Assembly: GCF_004345325.1 (NCBI RefSeq) | Contig: NZ_SLVJ01000001.1 | Span: forward strand, 248,001-312,000 | Reading direction: 5' to 3' | Source of the DNA: Acinetobacter calcoaceticus | Lineage (GTDB): Bacteria > Pseudomonadota > Gammaproteobacteria > Pseudomonadales > Moraxellaceae | DNA length: 64,000 nucleotides | Part shown: piece by piece, positions 18,200-25,642 of the stretch | How the letters are laid out: each line of letters opens with the position of its first letter | Numbering within the stretch: position 1 is the stretch's first letter | Made by a program: the position numbers and the translations under genes | The notes under the pieces: model-generated | The model's input: only the letters and a program-made list of their open reading frames with translations | What the model was told of the DNA's origin: nothing | The model's database searches: none

Positions 18200-19207
18200 A
18201 TGGCAACCTTACAACCACTCAAAGATTATTCTGGCTCTGTCTATGGGGGCCTCGGGCAACTGCTATATGCCTATAGTCAGACCAAGCATTTAAGCATCTC
18301 TGAACAACTACAGCATGTTCAACAGGTCGAACGGTTTGACTTTAGTATCTGGCGTGAGCTGTTAAATGATATCGCAGCACAAGTTCCGCACCCTGCACTT
18401 GGACTTGATATTGCAGCAAGCGTAGAACCCAAACATCTGGGTATCATCGCCTATATCGCGATGGCCTGTGACACCTTGGCGGAGGCACTGGCGCGTTATT
18501 ATGAATATCATCGCCTGATCTATGATGGCAGCCCATTATTGGTTGAGGGGCGAGGTGAATATTTATATATACGTTGGGCAGACCTCCCTCAGCATTTGGT
18601 CACTCAACTGACCGATGAAATTGCGATTGCCTTATTGGTGAAATTTCTAACCCATTTTCTGGGTTTAAATGAATTTTCTATTCACCAGGTCAACTTCAGT
18701 CTCGCTGCACCGAAAAGCATCCAGATCTATGAACAGTACTTCAGTTGTAAAGTTAAATTTTCTCAACCTCATACTGAATTGATTCTTCCCTCTGCTATCC
18801 TCAACAAACCCATACAACAAGCGGATCAAACCTTGCAGCAATTGCTAATGCAACAGGCTCAAGCACTATTAGATAAATTACCGCACAGCACCCAACTCGA
18901 TGAGCGCTTGCAACAGGGGATTTTGATGGGATTGCAAAAAAACAACTATCAGATTGAAGCAATTGCACAACAACTCTCGATGTCAGTCCGTCAATTACAA
19001 CGCCATCTTCAAGCGCAGCACACCACCTACCAGCAACGCGTTCAACAGGTCCGTCAGGTATTGGCACTGCAATATCTCGATGACCCGCACCTCAGCCTGC
19101 ATGAAATCGCCTTATTACTCAGTTACTCAGAGCAAAGTGCTTTTCAGCGCGCTTTTAAACACTGGACGGGGCAAACACCGCAAAGTTGGCGTAAGCAGTT
19201 AGGTTGA
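18200..19207 (+). CDS. AraC-family transcriptional regulator
   Basis: A 335-residue regulator with an N-terminal Arabinose_bd-type (OruR/ArgR-like) sensing domain (about residues 15-200) and a C-terminal double HTH (about 235-335; IEAIAQQLSMSVRQLQRHL and LSLHEIALLLSYSEQSAFQR, then GQTPQSWRKQ). The start is the ATG at 18200; the frame also reaches a TTG at 18092. Divergent to the fatty acid hydroxylase gene with about 210 bases between starts, which makes that gene a natural target candidate. Confidence 0.88.
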   Translation: MATLQPLKDYSGSVYGGLGQLLYAYSQTKHLSISEQLQHVQQVERFDFSIWRELLNDIAAQVPHPALGLDIAASVEPKHLGIIAYIAMACDTLAEALARYYEYHRLIYDGSPLLVEGRGEYLYIRWADLPQHLVTQLTDEIAIALLVKFLTHFLGLNEFSIHQVNFSLAAPKSIQIYEQYFSCKVKFSQPHTELILPSAILNKPIQQADQTLQQLLMQQAQALLDKLPHSTQLDERLQQGILMGLQKNNYQIEAIAQQLSMSVRQLQRHLQAQHTTYQQRVQQVRQVLALQYLDDPHLSLHEIALLLSYSEQSAFQRAFKHWTGQTPQSWRKQLG

Positions 19208-19251
19208 GCCCATTATTAATGGGTAATCTAATCAGATATTAATCTACAAAT

Positions 19252-19620
19252 TTACTTCATTAATCGTAGAAATTGCGGATTTTTAATTTTGAGTTGCATA
19301 TTGTTTTTATATTCCTCAATGGTTCCTCTTGCACAAAACCGCTGCCCGATCATGGCGTCTATTTTACCAAACCGCTCTTCAAACCAACGATAATCTGTAT
19401 CCCATACCAACAGCGTTAAGGTTTGATTTGGATATGCCTTATCCAAGTTTAAATAATGACGATTTGAAAGGTGTTTAGTTTCAACTAACTTTCCGCAAGC
19501 CATTACCGATTGCCCCACATAAAATGGTGCTTTAAATGCCTCAATTTTAGCTTCTTGTGCATATAATGCTGTTGTAGAGAGTGCAGAAATTAAAAATAAT
19601 AAACGTGCGCACTTCGACAT
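19252..19620 (-). CDS. secreted OB-like small protein
   Basis: A 122-residue protein with a signal peptide (cleavage after about residue 21, ALYAQ). The mature part is one small domain: YVGQSVMACGKLVETKHL, then HYLNLDKAYPNQTLTLLVW and a closing GQRFCARGTIEEYKNNMQLK. The C-x-G, YLN, YPNQ and C-x-x-G-x-I-E-x-Y-K pattern is shared with the C-terminal domain of the broken gene at 19992-21229, so the two are paralogous modules. The pattern suggests an OB-type beta barrel; this is inference. Function unknown. Confidence 0.72.
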   Translation of the reverse strand: MSKCARLLFLISALSTTALYAQEAKIEAFKAPFYVGQSVMACGKLVETKHLSNRHYLNLDKAYPNQTLTLLVWDTDYRWFEERFGKIDAMIGQRFCARGTIEEYKNNMQLKIKNPQFLRLMK

Positions 19621-19648
19621 ATTGAATCCCCGATCGAATGTATTAAAG

Positions 19649-19990
19649 TTAAATGATGACAGCTACAAATATATAGGCTAAACATGCCACAATTATTGCC
19701 AAGATCCAAAGCATGATTTGGCTGATATTTAATGCTTCAGGCTTTGATGATTTAACTGAAGGTGCTTTCAGTCTTTGTTGCTCAAGTTCTAAACGCCTAC
19801 TTTCAATCTCTAACTGTGCTTTAGTTTCACGATTTTTTTGCTGATGCTCTCGCTCTGCCTTTTCCTGTCTTAATTTCTCTGCAGCTTCAGTTTGCCGCTT
19901 ATTTTGGTCTTCAATAAGTTGATCAATAAACACTACAATAAATATAATCCCCAACCCTATACCGATCACTGTAAATAATGCAGCAAACAT
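19649..19990 (-). CDS. two-TM protein with central coiled coil
   Basis: A 113-residue protein: TM segment at residues 3-22 (ALFTVIGIGLGIIFIVVF), a charged Glu/Lys/Gln-rich helix at about 26-75 with heptad character (strong coiled coil), and a second TM segment at about 92-112 (IMLWILAIIVACLAYIFVAV). The ends would sit in the membrane with the coiled coil on one side. Its start codon lies one base past the stop of the broken nuclease-like gene (19992), so it is the next gene of the same unit. Not recognised. Confidence 0.65.
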   Translation of the reverse strand: MFAALFTVIGIGLGIIFIVVFIDQLIEDQNKRQTEAAEKLRQEKAEREHQQKNRETKAQLEIESRRLELEQQRLKAPSVKSSKPEALNISQIMLWILAIIVACLAYIFVAVII

Positions 19991-20334
19991 ATTAGAAATC
20001 GATTTGGCTTGCAGATTTAAGCGATATTTGTGCTACGCCCTTATAAGATTCAATACTTCCTGAGGCACACAATTGTTGCGATACATAATCATTAGGATCT
20101 CTAAATTGACTCATATCTGATGACCAAATAACCAGCGTCATATCTTGATTGGGATAAGGCTGCCCCATATTTAAATAAACACCTTTTGAGAAGCTTTTAA
20201 TTTGGCTAATTCGACCACAAACGGTTTTGTATTCGCCGATATATTGACTTGCCTGACCAGAACTAATCGGTTCTGACGCTCTCAATGTTTCCGAGTTTTT
20301 GACTCCTACAGACTTAGAACTATCACCTGATCGT

Positions 20335-20406
20335 GGCTCAGGACTGCTGTCTAATATAGGCTCAGGGCTGCTATCTAATAATGGCGCTGGGTTGTTGTCT
20401 AATTCA
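20335..20406. repeat. three 24-bp tandem units encoding the linker DSSPEPxL
   Basis: Units 20335-20358, 20359-20382 and 20383-20406 are imperfect copies starting GGCTCAGG/GGCGCTGG. Read on the minus strand they give eight-residue repeats (NNPAPLLD, SSPEPILD, SSPEPRSG). They lie in the acidic Pro-rich linker of the broken gene and preserve frame, unlike the 7- and 8-bp repeats nearby. Confidence 0.8.
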
Positions 20407-20517
20407 GGCTCAGTAGAAACTGTCCGAATCTCCTCCATACGAAGTGGCTCATCAAGTTGTGTAGATGGCACTGTATTTACATTTGGTTTTTTGAACACAT
20501 ACACGCCGATGCCAACG

Positions 20518-20546
20518 CACAACAGCACAACAGCACAACAGCACAA
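20518..20546. repeat. 8-bp tandem repeat (CACAACAG), 3.6 copies, frame-breaking
   Basis: Three full units at 20518-20541 plus CACAA. On the minus strand it codes part of the TM helix. Three units put the upstream and downstream parts in different frames; one or four units would join them. Confidence 0.9.
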
Positions 20547-20916
20547 TCAAACCGATTAAAGCCATGTGTAAATGAGTAACACCTGTATTTTTTTTATTCT
20601 TATTCTCTACTTCAATTGCGACCTTATGTCCTGGCACATTTAATGTTGAAATTTTATTTTTCAAATCTGCCAATACCGCATGTATCTCAGTCAAATCTTG
20701 TTTTTCATGCGAGGATACATTTTGATGATTCTGCTGAGCCAAATTGTTTTGCAAAGATTTTAATTGCTGCTCATATTCTTCGATCCGCTTTTGCATCTGT
20801 GCATCTTCAATTACAGTTGTACTTTTATTTTCAAACTGAAATTTTAATATCTGACGTATATCTAGAATAATCGTTGCTGCATTGCTGTTCATTTGGCCAT
20901 TGGTATAGCGAAGCAG

Positions 20917-20933
20917 TATGCGGTATGCGGTAT
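20917..20933. repeat. 7-bp tandem duplication (TATGCGG), frame-breaking
   Basis: Two copies at 20917-20923 and 20924-20930, followed by TAT. With a single copy the nuclease-like domain reads through as ...TKYRILLRYTNG... in one frame. Confidence 0.9.
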
Positions 20934-21229
20934 TTAGTAACCAATGCATTTTGACGATCAAGCATGTCGTTAAAGTCATGGTAGTTTTGTACCTTCCAAT
21001 ATCCATCTAATTCTATTGGTAAAATATAACCTTTTGACTCATTTTTAATCATAAAATCTATATACCGATTTCCACCTTTGAAATCAGTAAAATGATACTG
21101 AGCATAAACATCTTGAGGTCGAATCTCAGGAATTTGGCTCAGTACTGATTTTACAAACTGTTCTTCATAACCCGCAGGATGCTTGATTTTTTCTTTGTTT
21201 ACTTTTATCCAGTCATCCCAGCTTTGCAT

Positions 21230-21548
21230 CTAAATACGCCCATCATGTAATCTAACTAGAAAGCAAATCTTGCCTTCATTTGAGCGAATAATACTATAAA
21301 TATGGGATAAGTTTAACTAGACAAGTAATTATATTTACTCGAATTAATATAAGAGTATTTCAGCGCATTATAATTCCAACTCATCCTCTGATTAATTCAA
21401 CTTAAGTTATGGTTTTCACATAATAAAAAACCACATGAATATTAATAGATATCAAAATACACAACAAATGCAAATAAGTGGCCCACTCGCAGCAGACAAC
21501 TTAGGCTGGATAAAATATAGACCAATGAGATAAATCTTAAATTACACC
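21230..21548. other. intergenic region, no gene seen
   Basis: AT-rich DNA between the 5' end of the broken nuclease-like gene and the stop of the small gene at 21549. No convincing ORF, RNA gene or terminator was found; it should hold the promoter for the minus-strand unit starting at 21229. Confidence 0.6.
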
Positions 21549-21794
21549 TTATAAAAATGGATTTTCAATCTCTTGTGGATTTTGGATGCTAATTTTCTCA
21601 GGCAGATCCTTTTGATTTTCTAAAGTGCTGACCACATCATTTAAAAAGGCCTGCAGGACTTTGGCGGCTTGCAGCCCTTGCTGATCCTTAGTGATTTGTA
21701 GATTGCCATACAGGTTAATGCAGTCGAGCTGATTCTCAAGGGTTAGGTCATGGATCCCATGCGAGGCGGTATCATTTTCAAAGGGTTTAAACAT
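21549..21794 (-). CDS. small hypothetical protein
   Basis: An 81-residue soluble protein, start MFKPFENDTASHGIHDLTLE, rich in Asn/Gln/Leu with an amphipathic helical middle (GLQAAKVLQAFLNDVVSTLE). The ATG at 21794 has an excellent AAGGAATAATA site, which supports expression. It lies 52 bases downstream of the endonuclease gene on the same strand and could be cotranscribed. No family is recognised; a nuclease-inhibitor role would be pure speculation. Confidence 0.7.
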   Translation of the reverse strand: MFKPFENDTASHGIHDLTLENQLDCINLYGNLQITKDQQGLQAAKVLQAFLNDVVSTLENQKDLPEKISIQNPQEIENPFL

Positions 21795-21846
21795 TATTAT
21801 TCCTTAAGCATTGATTGTTATAAACGCATCATAACAATCTCTTAAA

Positions 21847-22905
21847 TTACTTCGACATTATTCCACTTAATATTTGTAGCAAAAAATTCTGTAAGATTTC
21901 GATAATGACCTGCACCAAACCATTTTGTGAATCAGTCTGAGTCGGATTACTGCTACTTGGACGATCTCCACTACTGACTTGAGTTGAATTGGGCTGAAAC
22001 TGTTTTTGCAGTGCCTTGACCTGATCTGCTGTGACATTTTCACCACATTGACTGCGTCCATCCCAATTTAAATAATTGATTTTTTTATTGGCTTTGACCT
22101 GCGACCCACTCAAAGGCAACTGGTAGGTATTACGCTTGGTTTCTTCAACCAATTGCGGAAAAATATTAATCCCCAGCAGTTCCTCAAGTTGGCATACGCT
22201 AATCACTTTGACCTGTAGTGAATTGTCATTCGGTGCAAGATAAGCACCTATCACACCGGTTTTCGGTACATAGATCGCTTTATAGACCGCAGTCGGAACG
22301 ATGACACCTTTGCCAATAGTCTTGAGTTTTTTGCCACTAAATACGGGACCCGTCACCACATAGACATCTTGTTTGTGCTTGGTCACCATGGCGCGGGTGG
22401 CTTCTTCTAGTTCACGCCAGACTTTTTGATTATTTTTAGGTGCTTGTGGCACCATATTGGCGAGTGAAAAGCTATCGCCTTGCGATTGTTTGTTGGGCAT
22501 ATCACCGTTCGGTGCCATGTGACCACGGTCATAGCCAGAACCACGGTAGTCTGACAACAGCGCACGATGCTGTGTGCTCACCCGAGTTTCCTCATGAAAA
22601 CTATCTTCACGTTTTATTTTCTGGCTCAGGCGTGAAGGCGTTAAATACTCTGCACTCCACAATGGGGTTTTAGACACCCCTGAATACATCACGTTAAAGC
22701 CGTTAAAGCATAGAGGGTAACTATTTTTCTGTAGGCTCTGTTTGTTGAGATAAGGCGGTTGTTCGCGATAAAACTGGCTCAAACAGGTACTATTTGCCCC
22801 TGATGTAAAAGGCACATATTGCGCGATTTTTTCTTGACCAAACGCGAATGCTATGGCGCCAGTCACCCCTAGACCTGCAAGAAGTTTCATCCCAGAGTTT
22901 TTCAA
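21847..22905 (-). CDS. DNA/RNA non-specific endonuclease (NUC family), exported
   Basis: A beta-beta-alpha metal nuclease of the Serratia NUC / NucA type, 352 residues. The signature DRGHMAPNGDM (His is the general base) lies near residues 126-136, followed by the metal-ligand region SFSLANMVPQAPKNNQKVWR. An N-terminal hydrophobic stretch (MKLLAGLGVTGAIAFAFG) acts as signal peptide or anchor. After about residue 290 comes a Ser/Asn/Gln-rich linker and a hydrophobic C-terminal helix (LVQVIIEILQNFLLQILSGI) that may hold the protein at the membrane. It would degrade DNA and RNA in the periplasm or outside. A second possible start is Met6. Confidence 0.87.
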   Translation of the reverse strand: MKNSGMKLLAGLGVTGAIAFAFGQEKIAQYVPFTSGANSTCLSQFYREQPPYLNKQSLQKNSYPLCFNGFNVMYSGVSKTPLWSAEYLTPSRLSQKIKREDSFHEETRVSTQHRALLSDYRGSGYDRGHMAPNGDMPNKQSQGDSFSLANMVPQAPKNNQKVWRELEEATRAMVTKHKQDVYVVTGPVFSGKKLKTIGKGVIVPTAVYKAIYVPKTGVIGAYLAPNDNSLQVKVISVCQLEELLGINIFPQLVEETKRNTYQLPLSGSQVKANKKINYLNWDGRSQCGENVTADQVKALQKQFQPNSTQVSSGDRPSSSNPTQTDSQNGLVQVIIEILQNFLLQILSGIMSK

Positions 22906-23259
22906 ATGACACTTTCCTATTCGCTTGAATGATCACCATCGCCATCAACACCAAATCACCCACCCATCAACATCGATTCATGTGAACGTGTGCTAGAGGT
23001 CGGTTGATAAAAGTAAAATGGACGGATCTTTGAACTGTCATATTAACATTCGAGTCCTGATCATTCGGGCCACTCAGCATGAAATACGACATTTTGTGTC
23101 GCTCAGGCCATCCACTTGATCACATAGTCAGCGATTTCTACAATAAACCTAACTCAATGCAGGTTACAGCAGCAACTCACCCCCGCCCAGTGCCGTTTTA
23201 AATACAAAAAAACCAAGGCAAGCCTTGGTTTTTAAAGTCGAAGTCAAATGATCGCAGTG
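22906..23259. other. intergenic region between kup and the endonuclease gene
   Basis: No ORF worth calling. It contains the kup terminator (23208-23234) and presumably the endonuclease promoter. Nothing else is seen. Confidence 0.6.
23208..23234 (-). terminator. terminator after kup
   Basis: Stem AAACCAAGGC / GCCTTGGTTT with a two-base spacer; A-run before and T-run after make it work on both strands, but only kup ends here. Confidence 0.88.
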
Positions 23260-25140
23260 CTAGATTTCGATCTGACTGCCCATTTCAACCACCCGATTGG
23301 TGGGGATCTGATAAAAGTCACTGACTGCACTGGTATTCCGTTGCATCGAGATAAATAACTTCTCCCGCCATGGTGCCATGCCATCACCCACGGTATGAAT
23401 CAGGCGATCACGAGAGATGAAGAAACTGGTCTGCATCATATCCAGTTCATAACCAATTTGATCATAGGCTTGCTGTAAAGCACGCGGGATATTCGGTTGA
23501 TCTTTAAAGCCATAATAAACAAAGATTCGATAAAAACGCTCATCCAGCTTTTCCACACGCACCCGCTCAATCGCTGGCACATAAGGAACATCGCGGGTCA
23601 TGACCGTGATCATGATATTGCGCTCATGCAGTACTTTATTGTGCTTAATATTATGCAACATCGCATGCGGTACGATATTAGGCGTACCTGTGAGGAAGAT
23701 CGCATCACCTGGCACAAATATGGTTTCATCACTCAGGCTGACACTCTTAATAAACAGGTCAATCGGCAGTGCATCTTTTTCCATCCGCTTTAATACGATG
23801 GCTCGGCCGTCTTTCCAGGTCATTAAGATGGTAAACATCACCGCACCAATCAAGATCGGCACCCAACCACCCGCAGCGATTTTTAACGATGTCGATGCCA
23901 CAAAGACCAGATCAATGATCAGGAACGGCACTGCAAACAATGCCACTTTCCACACAGGCCAACGCCAAAAACCATATGCCAATACCGAGATCAAGATCGT
24001 GCCACAGAGCATCGTCATGGTCACAGCCACCCCGTAGGCACTGGCCAAACGCTCACTGCTTTGGAATAACAAGATCAGGATCAATACCGAAGCAAACAGC
24101 ACCCAATTAATAAAGGGCAAGTAAATTTGCCCTTGTTCAACATCCGAGGTGTGTTGCACAGATAAACGCGGTAGATAACGCAATTGGATCGCTTGATTAG
24201 CCATTGAAAATACGCCAGTAATCACCGCTTGCGAGGCAATCACGGCCGCAGCAGTCGCCAGCGCAATCATCGGATACAAGGCCCATTCGGGGACCAACAT
24301 ATAAAATGGATTGGCTATCGCATTGGCATCACGCAGTAATAGCGCGCCTTGTCCTGCATAGTTCAGCAATAAACATGGCAATACGATGATAAACCACGCC
24401 AATTTAATCGGCATACGACCGAAATGGCCCATATCGGCATACAGCGCCTCACCACCGGTCATGGTCAGGATCACCGCACCCATGGTCAGGAAAGCCACAT
24501 AAGGTTGATGAAAGATAAAGCTTAAGGCCCAATGTGGACTGACCATTGCCAGTACATAAGGTGTTTTCACGATACTCAAGATCCCAACCACACCGATGGC
24601 AACAAACCATGCCAAAGTAACCGGACCGAAGAATTTACCCATCATGCCCGTACCGTGACGCTGCACCATAAACAATCCAGTCAAGATACCGATCGCCAAG
24701 GGCAACAACCATTTATCAAACATAGGTGTAGCAATACTCAGACCTTCAATTGCTGAAAGTACCGAGATGGCTGGGGTAATAATGCCATCACCAAAAAATA
24801 GCGATGCACCGATGAACCCAAGCGCGATTAAATAGATTTTTTTGTTGTCTGCAATACGTGTGGAACGGAGATTCAAAGCCAACAATGACATGATCCCCCC
24901 TTCACCATTGTTGTCTGCACGCATGATGATGGTGACATATTTAAAGCTGATGGTGAGCATCATGCACCAAAAGATCAGCGATAATATCCCCAATACCGTT
25001 GCTTCGCTAATCGCGATATGTGCTGTGAGAAAACATTGCCTGAGGGCGTAAAGTGGACTGGTCCCGATATCACCGAACACGACGCCGAGTGCAGCAAGCG
25101 TGATCGCGGGTAATGCAGCTTTTTTTGCAGTACTTTGCAT
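23260..25140 (-). CDS. kup: low-affinity potassium transporter Kup
   Basis: A K+/H+ symporter of the KUP/HAK/KT family, 626 residues, standard length. The N-terminus has the family signature [20 protein letters not shown] (about residues 16-35); about twelve membrane segments follow (to about residue 450) with [14 protein letters not shown] and [15 protein letters not shown] motifs; the last 170 residues are a cytoplasmic domain. Transcribed away from tRNA-Ser. Confidence 0.96.
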   Translation of the reverse strand: MQSTAKKAALPAITLAALGVVFGDIGTSPLYALRQCFLTAHIAISEATVLGILSLIFWCMMLTISFKYVTIIMRADNNGEGGIMSLLALNLRSTRIADNKKIYLIALGFIGASLFFGDGIITPAISVLSAIEGLSIATPMFDKWLLPLAIGILTGLFMVQRHGTGMMGKFFGPVTLAWFVAIGVVGILSIVKTPYVLAMVSPHWALSFIFHQPYVAFLTMGAVILTMTGGEALYADMGHFGRMPIKLAWFIIVLPCLLLNYAGQGALLLRDANAIANPFYMLVPEWALYPMIALATAAAVIASQAVITGVFSMANQAIQLRYLPRLSVQHTSDVEQGQIYLPFINWVLFASVLILILLFQSSERLASAYGVAVTMTMLCGTILISVLAYGFWRWPVWKVALFAVPFLIIDLVFVASTSLKIAAGGWVPILIGAVMFTILMTWKDGRAIVLKRMEKDALPIDLFIKSVSLSDETIFVPGDAIFLTGTPNIVPHAMLHNIKHNKVLHERNIMITVMTRDVPYVPAIERVRVEKLDERFYRIFVYYGFKDQPNIPRALQQAYDQIGYELDMMQTSFFISRDRLIHTVGDGMAPWREKLFISMQRNTSAVSDFYQIPTNRVVEMGSQIEI

Positions 25141-25260
25141 ATTTGGTCATCAATTTAGACACTATTTTTGCGAATCATAGCACTGAGAAAAAACTTTTGC
25201 TCTAAATCAATTGTTTCAACTTGGCAGATCGGTTTTTTTTGGGTATCATCCCCGCGCAAT

Positions 25261-25350
25261 GGTGAGGTGTCCGAGTGGCTGAAGGAGCACGCCTGGAAAG
25301 TGTGTATACGTTTGCGCGTATCGAGGGTTCGAATCCCTCTCTCACCGCCA
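25261..25350 (+). tRNA. tRNA-Ser (GGA)
   Basis: 90 bases, class II tRNA with a long variable arm (GTATACGTTTGCGCGTAT region), anticodon loop CTGGAAA (GGA), T-loop GTTCGAATC and encoded CCA. The acceptor stem GGTGAGG pairs with CTCTCACC. Its last 14 bases (25337-25350) are repeated at 28168-28181, marking it as the integration site of a small island. Confidence 0.97.
25337..25350 (+). repeat. left attachment-site repeat (in tRNA-Ser 3' end)
   Basis: CTCTCTCACCGCCA; identical to 28168-28181 in the same orientation. The next bases also match partly (TATTC against AATTC). It is the likely attL core of the mini-island. Confidence 0.8.
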
Positions 25351-25382
25351 TATTCGATTATCATGAGTTCTCATGAAGTATT

Positions 25383-25417
25383 AAAGACTTAAATCTAAAG
25401 GGTTTAGGTCTTTTTTT
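25383..25417 (+). terminator. terminator after tRNA-Ser
   Basis: Stem AAAGACTTAAATC / GGTTTAGGTCTTT (with G-U pairs) followed by T-run. It belongs to the island side of the att site; the probable original terminator is at 28208-28244. Confidence 0.75.
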
Positions 25418-25517
25418 ACCTCTAATAGCACCCACTTTATCTATTCAAAACTAGATAGAGTTGAGGGTATAACTGGGGGTATAGCGATTTACCCCCTCTG
25501 GTGCTAAGCATTGGCGT

Positions 25518-25642
25518 ATGAAACTTCACATCAATGGTAAAGAGAATATTTTAGCTTTGGGATATATCCACAAACCACATTGGCTCAAGCTAGACGTATC
25601 CAAGATGAAGTCCGTTTAAAATTAAAAGATAGGATCACTTAG
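25518..25642 (+). pseudogene. integrase remnant (tyrosine recombinase, arm-binding domain)
   Basis: From the ATG at 25518 the reading MKLHINGKENILALGY is followed, after a shift of frame near 25563, by YPQTTLAQARRIQDEVRLKL and a stop at 25642. The G-K-x-x-x-L-x-L-G-x-YP-x-T-x-L-x-x-A-R pattern is that of the N-terminal arm-binding (DUF4102) domain of P4-type integrases. The core-binding and catalytic domains are absent. It lies directly downstream of tRNA-Ser, where such integrases normally sit, so it is the relic of the enzyme that inserted the island. Confidence 0.65.

Larger units (their letters stand above)
19992..21229 (-). pseudogene. nuclease-like / coiled-coil / TM / OB-like gene broken by two tandem-repeat frameshifts
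   Basis: Three consecutive minus-strand frames read as one protein. Frame 1 (21229 to about 20920) starts MQSWDDWIKVNKEK and contains a PD-(D/E)xK-like core, with Asp58 (RYIDFMI), Glu73/Asp75 (PIELDGYW) and Arg92, as in DUF559/Vsr-type domains. Frame 2 (to about 20520) continues with LLRYTNGQMNSNAATIILDI, the usual end of that fold, then a long coiled coil and a TM start (LHMALIGLIVLL). Frame 3 (to 19992) completes the TM, adds an acidic Pro/Ser linker and ends in an OB-like domain. Frame 1 to 2 breaks in a 7-bp duplication (20917-20933), frame 2 to 3 in an 8-bp repeat (20518-20546). Deleting one 7-bp unit and two 8-bp units restores a single frame. Either a pseudogene or a repeat-switched gene. 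Confidence 0.72.

Noticed and set aside
20452..21006. Calling 20831-21229, 20452-21006 and 19992-20546 as three separate genes
   Set aside because: The second and third have no credible start codons (the third would begin at a TTG inside the repeat), the first two overlap, and all three join into one domain order when the tandem repeats are adjusted.
25155..25364. ORFs covering tRNA-Ser on either strand
   Set aside because: They read through the tRNA gene and are non-coding artefacts.
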